Part shown: piece by piece, positions 13,001-22,801 of the stretch | Layout of the letters: each line of letters begins with the position of its first letter | Numbering within the stretch: position 1 is the stretch's first letter | Assembly: GCA_002633005.1 (NCBI GenBank) | Contig: NMRA01000003.1 | Coordinates: forward strand, 2,239,904 to 2,279,171 | Source: Phoronis australis | Taxonomy: Eukaryota > Phoronida > Phoronidae | DNA: 39,268 nucleotides | Direction of reading: 5' to 3' | Position numbers and translations under genes: made by a program | The notes under the pieces: model-generated | The model's database searches: none | What the model was told of the DNA's origin: nothing | The model's input: only the letters and a program-made list of their open reading frames with translations

Positions 13001-14020
13001 ATTGGTACGTGTACCAGACCATTTGCAATTATTTTATGAAGTGTTTGCACTTGATAAAATTAAATTTCTGATGGTTAATTTCTCCAGAGATCTTTCTGTA
13101 CTTATATACAATGCTATTTGAAAGGTATACACTACTTCTTTATTTGGTTCCAAGCAATGCCTTATAAACCCAGTGGGCTGGGTGTTATATCTGAATATTG
13201 TATAAATTGTTTAAATCTGTTAACACATGTCACTATCACAGAATAAAACTCATTCATTCATCCATGGCCCTGTCACATGACTACTAGTTACTGTTCATTG
13301 TTATTAAAGAATAATTTGAGATGTTTGCTTGAGAATTCACCAACCCGTTTTGGCCCTTCAGCACCTGGTTGCTAGAAACAGTCCCAAATAGGGACTCAGC
13401 TGTTTTCTTTAACTTTCCACAGCATTTGTGGACTTGTGAAAACACTGACTGCCCTTTCTTTTCATTGATACACACCGAGAGTGAATACTATGAATCTTTT
13501 CATGCAATGCCTCTTAATTAAGGATTAAGTCCCCATTAATTTGCATTCAGATTTGTTATAATTAGAAAATGTCATTAGTAAAAGAAGAAACACTAACAAA
13601 GATAAAATGATAAAAAATATATTTTTTTGTGTAAAGAATGATCAAATACGAAGGAGATTTAGGTTACTTAGTTGAGTCCCTATTTGGGACTGTCATGCAA
13701 CCAGCCACTAGACAGAATTTCGATGCTAGTTAGCAGCTGTCATAGCAACTGACAGCAGTAATCTCGGTCTTAATAATTCAATCCGATTTGTTTATGATTT
13801 CAGCTTCCCTATAATGGTGCCTTCTGGGATAGCAAGTTTCCGTCACGAGTTAACCCATGTACCAGAAAATTTTGCAAGACTTCGGTTCAAAAATCTTGTC
13901 CAGTACACTGATTTTGAAGATGGTGGCCATTTTGCTGCATTGGAAGAACCAGCGCTACTAGCTGGAGACATAAGATCGTTTGTGAAAAAGGTTGAAAGTG
14001 CCAAATTAAGTTCAAACTAG
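7033..14020 (+). CDS. EPHX1: Microsomal epoxide hydrolase (EPHX1-type), complete
   Basis: Six coding exons join in frame: 7033-7453, 8940-9110, 10212-10341, 11469-11674, 12445-12679 and 13804-14020 (stop TAG). They give 459 aa, against 455 in human EPHX1. The enzyme hydrolyses epoxides of xenobiotics and lipids to diols at the ER membrane. Residues 5-25 are a hydrophobic anchor, followed by the family motif EGWWG (36-40). The oxyanion motif is HGWP (151-154). The nucleophile is Asp226 in GGDWG, the ring-opening tyrosines are Tyr298 and Tyr374, the acid is Glu403 in HELTH, and the base is His430 in GGHFAA. These match human D226, Y299, Y374, E404 and H431 almost number for number, so the protein should be active. 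In arthropods this family includes juvenile hormone epoxide hydrolase, but a role in hormone turnover cannot be inferred here. The start was chosen because ATG 7033 opens the anchor just after the acceptor at 7008. Confidence 0.95.
7454..8939 (+). other. EPHX1 intron 7454-8939, no further gene seen
   Basis: The intron has donor GTTTAT and acceptor TATTTCTAG. It is AT-rich. The open frames within it lack start context, splice support and recognisable similarity. Confidence 0.7.
9248..9530. mobile_element. MITE-like element with ACTTACCCCACTT terminal repeats
   Basis: The left end (TGCAACTTACCCCACTTT at 9248) is matched in inverse by CAAGTGGGGTAAGTTGTGCT at 9511-9530. Two more internal copies of the phrase (near 9418 and 9470) and a (CA)8 tract at 9281-9296 lie between them. 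The element is 283 bp, non-coding, and sits in the EPHX1 intron 9111-10211. The rest of that intron shows nothing recognisable. Confidence 0.6.
10342..11468 (+). other. EPHX1 intron 10342-11468
   Basis: Donor GTAATA and acceptor CTTGCAG bound a 1.1-kb intron. I see no coding exon or structured repeat in it. Confidence 0.7.
11675..12444 (+). other. EPHX1 intron 11675-12444
   Basis: Donor GTATGC and acceptor TGTTTCAG bound a 770-bp intron. No feature was recognised in it. Confidence 0.7.
12826..12988. mobile_element. Hairpin MITE in EPHX1 intron
   Basis: Two arms of about 54 bp (12826-12880 and 12934-12988) are inverted copies with roughly 80 percent identity by eye. Shared blocks include ACTTTCATAAA and GGATTCTATTTC. 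They are separated by about 53 bp. The non-coding element lies in intron 12680-13803. Confidence 0.65.
13168..13260 (+). repeat. Short SINE-like fragment, related to 18412-18470
   Basis: ACCCAGTGGGCTGGGTGTT at 13168-13186 is followed by CACTATCACAGAATAAA. The segment at 18412 has AGCCCAGTGGGCAGGGTGTT followed by CACTGGTCACTGAATAAA. The first phrase resembles a tRNA A box (TAGCCCAGTGG in the 18412 copy). Both copies look like remnants of one short interspersed family. Confidence 0.4.
13365..13704. mobile_element. MITE-like element with about 35-bp terminal inverted repeats
   Basis: The left arm at 13365-13400 and the right arm at 13670-13704 are inverted copies sharing the block AGTCCCAAATAGGGACTCA without mismatch, flanked by CTGGTTGC. 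The interior is AT-rich and non-coding. It is the second inverted-repeat element in the same EPHX1 intron. Confidence 0.65.
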
Positions 14021-14247
14021 GAACTTCAAAAGTTTCAAAGTAGCATTTGAAAATCTATATCATCAACTCTTAATTCAAGACATTGTCAAGTTTTTGAATG
14101 AGTTCCAATCAACGTGCCATGTACATTTGAGTAAAAATCCATCAGTTTAGAAACTAATGGTGTGGACAAGTGGAATTTTATTGAATAGCAGCCCTTGTGT
14201 GTGGAATGTTTTATTTGTTCTGTTGTCATCCTTTTAATTAGGGTTGG

Positions 14248-14253
14248 AATAAA
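14248..14253 (+). terminator. Poly(A) signal of EPHX1
   Basis: AATAAA lies 228 bases after the EPHX1 stop codon. A GT-rich stretch (TGTGTGCACATGTGTGCC, near 14283-14300) follows at a plausible distance for 3' end formation. Confidence 0.6.
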
Positions 14254-15119
14254 GTACATAATTGTTTATCATAAAATTAAATGTGTGCACATGTGTGCCT
14301 GCGTACCTAGGTATGTATGTATGTATTTTTGTATAATTGCATAATTGTATCATAAAATTCTCACATGTAAATTTTGTTCCTGCAACATGTTAAGAGCACC
14401 ACTCTGTTCACATGATGCCATGCATGCCAAACTCAATCAATCAGTCAATCTATTTCTGTAATAAAGGTCATAGGCCTACTACAAAAGAACAACTGGTAAG
14501 AGTGTAGCAAGCTATCAGGAGTGGACAAGCATAAAATGCTTATTTACTAAAGTTAACTAATTTAGCATCATCACTCGTTGACACCAATCTATTGAAATTG
14601 AAAAAAGACGGAAAATTCCAGTAATACACTTCAATATAATTTTCTCTCTGTTCAGGATAATAGGTTCCTAGAAGGAAATGGTAACCGTCTCCAACAACAT
14701 TGGGGCAGAAGAGACGCCCTATCCAAATTCAAGGGCCTTCCTATTTCAATCATGACTTGCTAGAACAGAAAACATAGTTTGTGCACGTGGTATATTCAAA
14801 CTTGATTTTTTCCAATTTGAATTCCTTTTTAAGATAAACATAATGTATCGGATTACTCTTAACACTTAGTCTCCATCTTTGCAAATAACAATCCCTATTC
14901 GCTGTCGGGCTACTGAATTAGCAGAATTGAAGTATTTTCACACAAAACGCCTTGTTGATTTATTAAACTTTTGGAATCCATAATTTGACAGTGTGGCCCG
15001 ATTTCGGGAACGCCGACCATTTTGATTTCAGTCAAACAAATTGTAAGCTGCGCTTGAGTTACGGTGAGGTGGCATTTTGACGGAGAAGTTTAAACCTACT
15101 TGATCACGGCAAATTAGTA
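14254..15119. other. Intergenic DNA after EPHX1
   Basis: The only clear feature is a (GTAT)4 tract at 14311-14326. Part of 14880-15119 may be decayed 3' sequence of the adjacent LINE, but I cannot align it. No gene was recognised. Confidence 0.5.
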
Positions 15120-16100
15120 CCTAGTACGGCAACCGCTCACTATTCGCTCTGTACATTATCGTTTGAGCATGAATTACCTACGCCCAACACAGGCTTACAA
15201 AATTTAGAATGCACTTTTTCTAACCAGTTGTGTTCTTGTAAGCCCCATAGTTCAGCTCCATTGCACAAGGTAGGGTATAGTAAACCATTTTATCAAATAT
15301 CTCAAAAACCACTCGCGGTTAAAACAACAAGCTTCTTTGTGGCTTGTCGACTGTAATGGCGACCTTCATGGCTTAGGCTGACAGGGTCTGAGTAGCTATA
15401 GTCCACAATAACTTTGGTGTGAACACACCAAGATTCTTGTAAGTGGAAACCACTTCGAGTTTTCCACCTCCAAAATACCACCTCTCGTAATTTTTCAGGT
15501 GACCTCAGTCTCTAAACACGGCCATAACTTTGGTCTTAACTAAATTTACGGACATACTACCCCAGTGACATGACGTACCTAAAGCACACAGTGGTTTTTA
15601 CACACAAGGTCATACCATCGGCATGAAACAATACTTTCGCGTCGGAGACATTTTGATTTAGTAAAATGCCATCGTCATTATTGGAATGGATACATTCTAC
15701 AAATTCATTCAAATAGAATGTAAACGAAAGAGGGCTTAACATGATACAACTTTGCCTAATGCCAATACTGCAATAAAAATCAGTTATACCATTCTGTGTT
15801 CTCACACACGTCCGGAGTTTGCTATTATAAAGTTTTTTTAAAAATTACCATAAACTCCAATTTTTTGTAGTTTTAGGTAAAGAAACTGATGGAGGATCTT
15901 GTCAACTGCTTTAGAAAAACCAGTGAATGGGCAGTAGGAAGATGTCCTTTTTGATTACATGTACTAACTTAATTAATTTTGAATTATATAATTGACAATA
16001 TAAAAATTTGGTCGACAGTACTAAATCCATTTCGGAATCCTGCTTGGTATTCATACGTCAATTTATTTTTCTCCATATAGGCCAATCAGTAAAGCCCACA
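15120..16100 (-). mobile_element. Decayed non-LTR retrotransposon (LINE) reverse transcriptase fragment
   Basis: Reading the minus strand across several frames gives, in order, RT motifs of a LINE. They are EYQAGFRNGFSTVDQIF (near 16050), FSKAVDKILHQFLYLKLQ (near 15890), SIGIRQSCIMLSPLSFTFYL (near 15740) and a degenerate YADD box reading FHADG (near 15620). KTKVMAVFRD, KLEVVSTYKNLGVFTPKLLW and GAELWGLQEHNWLEKVHSKF (near 15220) follow. The order and phrases are typical of jockey/CR1/L2-like LINEs, but I cannot fix the clade. Stops and frame changes, plus loss of the second Asp of the YADD box, show that it is inactive. True ends are unknown. Confidence 0.85.
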
Positions 16101-17290
16101 TTTAATATTTTACCAAGCACAATAAATTATTAGATTCCGTTATCTTTTTTTCAAGTGCGTGATGTAGTCCAGTAAAACAGTAGCAGAGTCTACAAAAGAA
16201 TATAATCTGGAGCTTAACAATCCTGGGCAATCTCAGGGCACGTACCAAGCGCCCTAAGGAGTCTGGTGACTACCCCTCGAGTCTCGTTCTCCCACCACGA
16301 TGAAGATTTAATTCTGTTATGCCGGTGTCTGGTCAAGAAGGGTTTTACAATCTTTGTTGCTGAAAAGGCTGGGCAGCCTCATCTTACTGAGATAGAGGTC
16401 AGTTTCCATGGTCCCTGCGAGCAAGACCCAGTTAAGTGTAAATAACCCGGCCATAAACTGTAGCAAACATCTCTGCCTGTAAAATCAGATGTCAGCAGTT
16501 TTAATACAGCCCTTATCGCCCAGTCGGCAAGTCGAACTATTTTATTCAACAAGGAGTAGCACGCTAACCAGAAAACTGACATTCGCAAGAATTGAGCTAA
16601 ATGACGGTAGACAGTTGGCTATGAAACACGTGAAGACTAACAACAGTAAGCTTCAAAGTCAATGAGAAAATTCAAGCAATAGATGAATTGGATCGGTGGG
16701 CGAGAGATGACTTCTACGCTTCACTGAGGATAAAAATTTTCCACTGTTTTGACACTCCAAGCTTAAAAATAGCAACTAGGTAAGAAACATACTTAGACTA
16801 GAGTATTTTAATACTAATACTTAATATTTTTAAAAAATTAAAATGACGAAAACCGGTATGAAACCAACCGTCCTTGAGGAAGTTGCTCTTTGTCAAAATC
16901 AATACAAATTACCGTTTATTTTGTAAGATTTAAAATATACCAAATCAAAGTCGTACTTTACACATGTCAGGCTGTAACTGTTAGATGAACACAAAGGGCG
17001 TGCTGAATAGGACATCACAAATGATGTCTGTGGCAAAGGGGATCTCAGCGGAGACCCGTAAGGGTAACTGTTTCCTCATGTAAAGTAAATTGATATATCG
17101 TGAACTAAAACTGGTGATTTTTGGAACTGTTTGGCTTCTGAAATTATTATAAAAAGTTAATCGTTGTTACTTTACCTATAACAATTCGGTGAAACGGTTA
17201 GACGAATTATGTATGCGTTGGGTTTCGTTCCCATTGATAAAGGATTTTAAGAACTCTTTGAACCGCGGTAGATATTTGCTTGTGAGTCGT
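16101..17290. other. Intergenic DNA, nothing recognised
   Basis: No gene, RNA or clear repeat was recognised. The short minus-strand ORF at 16379-16588 has no recognisable motif. Confidence 0.5.
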
Positions 17291-17354
17291 AATGCCGGGC
17301 AAAACAGCACTGTGAACACTTTTAAGCCTCCACAGTGCTGTTTTGCCCGGCATT
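17291..17354. other. Perfect 24-bp hairpin
   Basis: Arms 17291-17314 and 17331-17354 are exact reverse complements (starting AATGCCGGGCAAAACAGC) around a 16-base loop. As RNA the stem could extend by a U-G and a G-C pair to 26 bp. It could be a small-RNA precursor, a recent palindromic insertion or a remnant of a foldback element. No similar sequence was seen elsewhere in the window. Confidence 0.6.
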
Positions 17355-17507
17355 GCCCGTCGGTAGATTAGCAGATAGATATCTGGAATGGCATTGATTT
17401 AGAAAACCGCTATCCTGGAGTTGAAATTTGTAATGTGTGCATCATCTGCGCAATGTCGAGTCTGAGTGCATCCACTGGAGCAGGTGATGTTAAAAACTGG
17501 CCCTGAC

Positions 17508-17648
17508 TAGCGGCGGATTTAGAGGGAGGCCAAGGGGGCCATGCCTCCCCCAAATTCTCCCAGAATCCATTTGGCAGTTCGAGGGTGCGAAAGGTTTGGC
17601 TAATACTCTGCCTCCCCCAACTAAAAATCCTGGATCCGACCCTGCTGA
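17508..17648. mobile_element. hAT-like MITE candidate
   Basis: The segment begins TAGCGGCGGATTTAGAGG and ends AAAATCCTGGATCCGACCCTG, imperfect inverted ends of the CAGNGGCGGATCCAGG type found on many hAT-derived MITEs. The interior has two CTCCCCC-rich blocks and no ORF. Identification is by end resemblance only; an 8-bp target duplication was not confirmed. Confidence 0.45.
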
Positions 17649-20040
17649 CGAGAAACCCAGGACTGGTTTTATTGTCATGGGTTCACCTGACCTCCCCCAC
17701 ACGTAACATCTGTCGTGTCTCGGTTGACCGTTGCTGCAAACAAGGAGGAATACTTTAACCCCCTTATCGTGTGCAATGGGGGCCTTGGCGTGACAAAGAT
17801 CCAATGTGTAACCGTAAGAAGCTGAGAGGATTTTAGAGAAAAAAAAAAGAAAGAAAACAGTGCTCGTAGTTGAATTGGCATATTTGAAATCAAATTTTTA
17901 TAGGTGCTGATGATCTCTTGCACTAAGCATAATAAATATAGCACCTAACAGAAACAGATTTGGACGAAAATGAATAATGCAGGCAGAGGTTTTGTTATCT
18001 TTTATCGCTTCTAGACCATCAGTTCGCGACATAATCATCGTGTAGCTTGGAAAGTTCTAGATGAATCAATTTATCGTTTAGATTTATTTCCGAAAGAGAA
18101 ACCGTTCTACATTTCATTACCACGTAAAAATGTGAGAACGCAAGTTTTTACTAAAAACCTCTCGTCTCTTTTTCCTCATTCCCACTGCAGTACTTCAGAA
18201 GTCTTTTTCGTTCGTATGCATACTTGCACGTTGTTGAGAATGAAATTTATTTTCTTTGCCATTGCTCTTTTTATGAAGATTTAAGAATTTTGTTGTTTGA
18301 TAAAATCAAGCTTTAAATTTTCTGTTCACTTAATTTTTTTAATAGTTTTGAGCTTCATATCAAATTATTCGTGCTTTGTTGTTCTTCTAGTTTGTTTAGA
18401 GTGACTTTTTAGCCCAGTGGGCAGGGTGTTCAAATAACACTGGTCACTGAATAAATGTATTTCCTCTCTCTATTCTTTACACAAAATATTAGCTTAGAAT
18501 GTGCGACTGTGGCGTATATTTTAAGTGCCTCTCGAAGCACCAGACTCATTTGAATAAGCGATTGAAAATTTATATGTGGCCTTTTTGTTATGCACTTATT
18601 TCTCCTTGAAATGACGTCTGGCGACACAGTCATAGGAATTGACAGTTCACGGAAGTGCCTAATGCAATGAATCCTGCTGTTGGAGAACAACAGTCAAATG
18701 TGCAAGCTTTGTGCTTGCACCCATGAATCTGCCACTCAAGTGGCACATTTACGAACCCCATAATTCTCTTTGCAGTTTGCCCCTCCTCCAATCCTCGACG
18801 TAATAATTACATTTCACTCCAGTCCGTTAAGAGCCAACAATGAGCTCTATTGTCCCAAGCTGTGCCTTTTGTTGTTAATGACTATCAGAATGGTTTTAAG
18901 TATCAATCTGAGTCAACAAATTAACATTATTTAAATATACATTGCCGTAATGTGACCCCCAATCAAAAGTGGGGTGTTTTTCCGAGCGTTTCTATATAAC
19001 CTAACATATCAGTTGCCAGTACCAGATAGGTAAGGCATTATTAATTTTTAGAGCGCAACTAGCTCCGGTTTCAAAATAAACTTTCAGTTGTCTGCGTTGG
19101 GTATCAAATGGGCGTACTTGTAAAGCACCACGGTAAGATTTTGTTTATTTGAGACTACAACTGATATAAAAATACCCTTTATGCGTGAACTCTGCAACAA
19201 ACGTTTCTATTCTGAACTGTTTTGACGCTTCACTGGCAGGGACAATTCAAAAGGCACGGCGAACAAAATGAGCTGGTAATTGGTTTGTAAGAGTAGGAAA
19301 AGGTGGCTAGTCTAAAGAAACATGTTTAGTTCGACATCAAGTGAAACATGAAATCTATTGAAGATGAGTTTGTAGCCCGGAGTTAGTAGTACAAAGACTA
19401 TCTGTCTCATTCGATGTGTATTCCGACTGACGGGTACGACGCGAATAGGTAAGGCTTGTATTACATGTATTAGGAAATTGCTGCTGCGCTCAATCAAAAA
19501 TCTGAACTTGTTTCTAGGGATAACTGTGCTCAAACAGCGATCTAGAATATCCATTTTACATTAGGCGTGTTACCTAAACAAAGATTCGTGTTTTAAACGT
19601 CAGTTCCACGAGGCCATGTTTAAACTGCGGATTCAACTAGTTAGTCGGGTCGACGAACTCATACGACCAACTGATACGATCGGGGTCAGATAGTAATTAG
19701 TTTCATGAAGGAAATTCAAATTGCTTCGGTCCCTTGTGGCGGGATTCCAAAGAAAATCGTGGTGACCAACTAGCATTTATAAATTTTGTTTGTCGCATAT
19801 GGCTGTATTATTCATCACGAAGAGTTAGACAAATGCCATTTAGTTTGTCACGTATTATTGCTAACTGCGGGTGGCATGCGCCCGCGCTAATTAACCTTAT
19901 CATTACAGTGAATGTCGCTTTACCATATGATCAATTCAGTGTCAAACATTCACTGCCTATTTGGAAAAGATGTGCACATTTAACATGATCACATTGATTC
20001 ATTATCAACGTAGTTTCTCAATCGCTGTTTTTGTTTCCAG
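17649..20040. other. Intergenic DNA, mostly featureless
   Basis: It holds the SINE-like fragment at 18412-18470 and an A-rich tract near 17840. It may include 5' UTR exons of the downstream 653-aa ORF gene, because an acceptor-like TTTGTTTCCAG ends at 20040. No upstream donor could be chosen with confidence. Confidence 0.4.
18412..18470 (+). repeat. Short SINE-like fragment, related to 13168-13260
   Basis: AGCCCAGTGGGCAGGGTGTT, with a preceding T giving a box-A-like phrase, is followed by CACTGGTCACTGAATAAA. It is the second copy of the family seen in the EPHX1 intron. Confidence 0.4.
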
Positions 20041-20172
20041 GTGATGCAGCCCTGTGTTTTATCTTGCACTATTGAGGGTTTGCGTAGATTTGTGTTTGCC
20101 GGACGATTTGAGGGAGTAGATAGAGGTGTTTGTTCACGCGGTTTAAGACAGTAGTGTCAGACAGCATTAACT

Positions 20173-22134
20173 ATGCTCCTTGTTCACACAGCTGGATTAG
20201 TTATGTCAGCCTCCGATAACACTCGTTTTTCTCACAAAAAGTGTGCTCCTATAGTAACTGTTTATCATTCTCAAAGTAGCCTTAAGAAATCCGTCAAGAA
20301 AGAATTACAAAATAGAAGTACAGTATACGCTACATCGAAAATGGTAGGTGTGACGCCAAGTCAGGGTCAGAGAATGAGGCCAGCCGCTACCAGAGTGAGT
20401 AAGTTTTACGACGACGACATTTCGTGGGGTGCAAAAATGTTACACAGGCGTGGAGACGAGTTAAAACGGTTCCCGAAAGACGACATCAATCTGCGAGTGG
20501 GCAATGATTCAGGCTCAGAAACAAGTGCCACCGAGAATGGCCGTGCACAAGGGAGTGCGAAAACTTACAGGAGCATTGATATAAGTCAAAAACTTGCTAA
20601 AACTAGGCATAATGCCTATAAAAGCGACACCGAAAAAAGTGAAACTAGGGGAGTGGCAAGTGATGTGCAGGCCTTCAATCACGTACTGGAATGCGCATCA
20701 TATAAAATACGAATTGGAACTTTGTCAGCACAAGTGAGAGATCTCGGTAAAAGCAAATGCAAACACGCAATGTCACAGTATAGACAACCCTCGGGACATG
20801 AAGACAGTAACAATGAAGAAGCGTCAAGCGTGACAGGTCAAACAGACTGTCACGATAAAGGCGAGTGTGAGAAATGTGAGAGCATCGCGGAGTATGACGA
20901 AGATAAAATGATAGTTGATATTGAAGGTTGGGTAAACACCTTTGACGCAAATTCACTTGCCTCTTCCTCAGACGATGCTACATTCAGCGAGAGTCTGAGC
21001 TATGTGGAGAGAGAGGATAGCGATCAGGGATGCGGAAGGTTGGCAGACAGGAAAAGTGTGGAATCTAGAACATCCATTACATTAGATGATTCAAAATCAA
21101 TTGTTCTAAGAAAAAGTCGCCCCTTGAGCCTCCTGTCCAAATCATACGCGGGTGCAAACCCTGGTAATGTTATTAACGTCTACTCTGAAGCAGTTCATCA
21201 GAAGGAGAGAGTTGCAAATGTGGACAATAAAGACCTTAGAAATGAATTGAACACTAGTAAGGGCCAGAGTGACGGTTTCACTTCACAGGCTAATGTAACA
21301 CTTGGTAATATTAATGCAGAACCTCAGTGCAATAACCAAGCAAATATTTATATTGCCGATAATACAGAGTCGAATACCGCGGATGATAAGATCGAATTGG
21401 ATCATGAATCAGTGCTTTCCACAGCATCCTCGACTCCTCCGATCACAAAACAACCGCTGTGGTCTAGAAACGAGGACGCGCAAAACGTCAGAGTCCAGGC
21501 TACGAAGTCGTCACTAAGTGGATCAGAGGCGAACTCCAATACTACGACACCAAGCATTGACAACGTTAAACTAAGTTATAGGCAACCAAACTCTTCCCAA
21601 GCAACGGGAAACTTTCAGCTTGTCTGCCGCGGACCAGTTACGTGCAGAGACATGTCAAAACTGGAGCCGATCGTTGTTCCGTGTTACACAAACTACGAAC
21701 CTGAGAACGATAATGACTCCACGTCGATTGTGGGAAACCCGTCATCTACTCGGTCACGTGCGTTATATCGCGCATCGCCTCTTGCAGACTATGTACCAAG
21801 TGACATACAGTGCACAGGAGTGTCATTAACACCGAAAACTAAAGAAGCTGCCATCAACTCGGAAAGCGTTTCTGGGGAATCGAATCGTGGAAAGGTAGAG
21901 CAACGGAACAGTGTACGCTTTCCTCAACGAGCAAGAACCGCTGTGATTTTACGAAACAGCAGGGATATTAAAAAGCGGGAAATGTCAAGTAATAGTGGAG
22001 ATTACAAACAAGGACTAGAAAGAAAGTCAGTATCGCCAGTGGTGAGAGAAACAAAATCATCGGTTGGTAGAGCGCAATATAAGTTGACATACACAAAAGC
22101 GGAATCGCCAAAAGTCCCAAATTATTTATTTTAA
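20173..22134 (+). CDS. Unrecognised 653-aa Ser-rich, probably disordered protein
   Basis: One uninterrupted frame of 1,962 bases runs from ATG 20173 to TAA 22134, far longer than any other open frame here and much longer than expected by chance in AT-rich DNA. An in-frame stop at 20152 bounds it upstream. A possible acceptor at 20040 suggests a spliced 5' UTR. Met1 has A at -3; Met11 (MSASDN) is an alternative start. The protein is rich in Ser, Asn, Asp, Lys and Arg, with acidic and serine clusters in the middle (LASSSDD near 267; ESLSYVEREDSDQ) and a basic C-terminal third rich in R/K-S. I see no signal peptide, membrane segment or known domain. Four Cys (CHDKGECEKCESI and nearby) lie close together but do not form a recognised zinc finger. 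Composition suggests an intrinsically disordered phosphoprotein; no function can be assigned. Confidence 0.7.
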   Translation: MLLVHTAGLVMSASDNTRFSHKKCAPIVTVYHSQSSLKKSVKKELQNRSTVYATSKMVGVTPSQGQRMRPAATRVSKFYDDDISWGAKMLHRRGDELKRFPKDDINLRVGNDSGSETSATENGRAQGSAKTYRSIDISQKLAKTRHNAYKSDTEKSETRGVASDVQAFNHVLECASYKIRIGTLSAQVRDLGKSKCKHAMSQYRQPSGHEDSNNEEASSVTGQTDCHDKGECEKCESIAEYDEDKMIVDIEGWVNTFDANSLASSSDDATFSESLSYVEREDSDQGCGRLADRKSVESRTSITLDDSKSIVLRKSRPLSLLSKSYAGANPGNVINVYSEAVHQKERVANVDNKDLRNELNTSKGQSDGFTSQANVTLGNINAEPQCNNQANIYIADNTESNTADDKIELDHESVLSTASSTPPITKQPLWSRNEDAQNVRVQATKSSLSGSEANSNTTTPSIDNVKLSYRQPNSSQATGNFQLVCRGPVTCRDMSKLEPIVVPCYTNYEPENDNDSTSIVGNPSSTRSRALYRASPLADYVPSDIQCTGVSLTPKTKEAAINSESVSGESNRGKVEQRNSVRFPQRARTAVILRNSRDIKKREMSSNSGDYKQGLERKSVSPVVRETKSSVGRAQYKLTYTKAESPKVPNYLF

Positions 22135-22801
22135 ATTCTTCTGTTAAGCATTTCGCAGCTGTTATAATTTTGATGTATACCAGCGCAATGGCTCCAATGT
22201 TTACAATAATGGTCGTTTCAATCAAGTTGTTTTGTGGATACAAAGTTGAAATACAGTTGTTAGAAAGTATTTGGCTGGTTTTCGTGTTTGTGCGCACGTT
22301 TTGTGTTGTGATACCTGATCATCAATACCAGAAGAGTAGGAAGGTGAATCGTAACAAATTTCGAAGATTAACAATACGAAAAAGAGAAACGTTGTGTAAC
22401 TTTTAACACATGTAATGTTGAGCACAAATAGGGACCGGGATCTAATGTTTGTGCTCGAAGTCAAAACTCGAAGTTATTTTGTCATTTTCTATTGCGCTTT
22501 TGTGCGAACGCAATATAAGTAGCCATTAGGCTGTACATTACGATTTATGCATGAGTTTCTAGTCCAAGTTTGCACTTGATGACCTCTGGACTCGAAATTT
22601 TTAACCTAAATGCTGTGACATCAATTGCAAAACACTTGTCTTGGGCTTGCACAGATGTAGAATACAAAATACCAAAAATAATTTCGGGTCCCGGTGATTA
22701 TTTAAAGTAGGCGCTGCAGTCTCAGTACTTACAAACTAGGTCAGGGGAACATCATGTCTCTTGCTCTATTTACAACAACCTCTAGCCCATTTACAATGGC
22801 A
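22135..22801. other. 3' flank of the 653-aa ORF gene
   Basis: This probably contains its 3' UTR. I found no canonical AATAAA close to the stop; the nearest on the plus strand is at about 23495. The short ORFs on either strand here look like chance frames. Confidence 0.4.

Noticed and set aside
21968-22297. Hydrophobic 109-aa frame on the minus strand overlapping the end of the 653-aa ORF
   Set aside because: It is antisense to a better ORF and its hydrophobic look comes from reading A-rich Lys/Asn codons in reverse as T-rich ones. No splice or start support.
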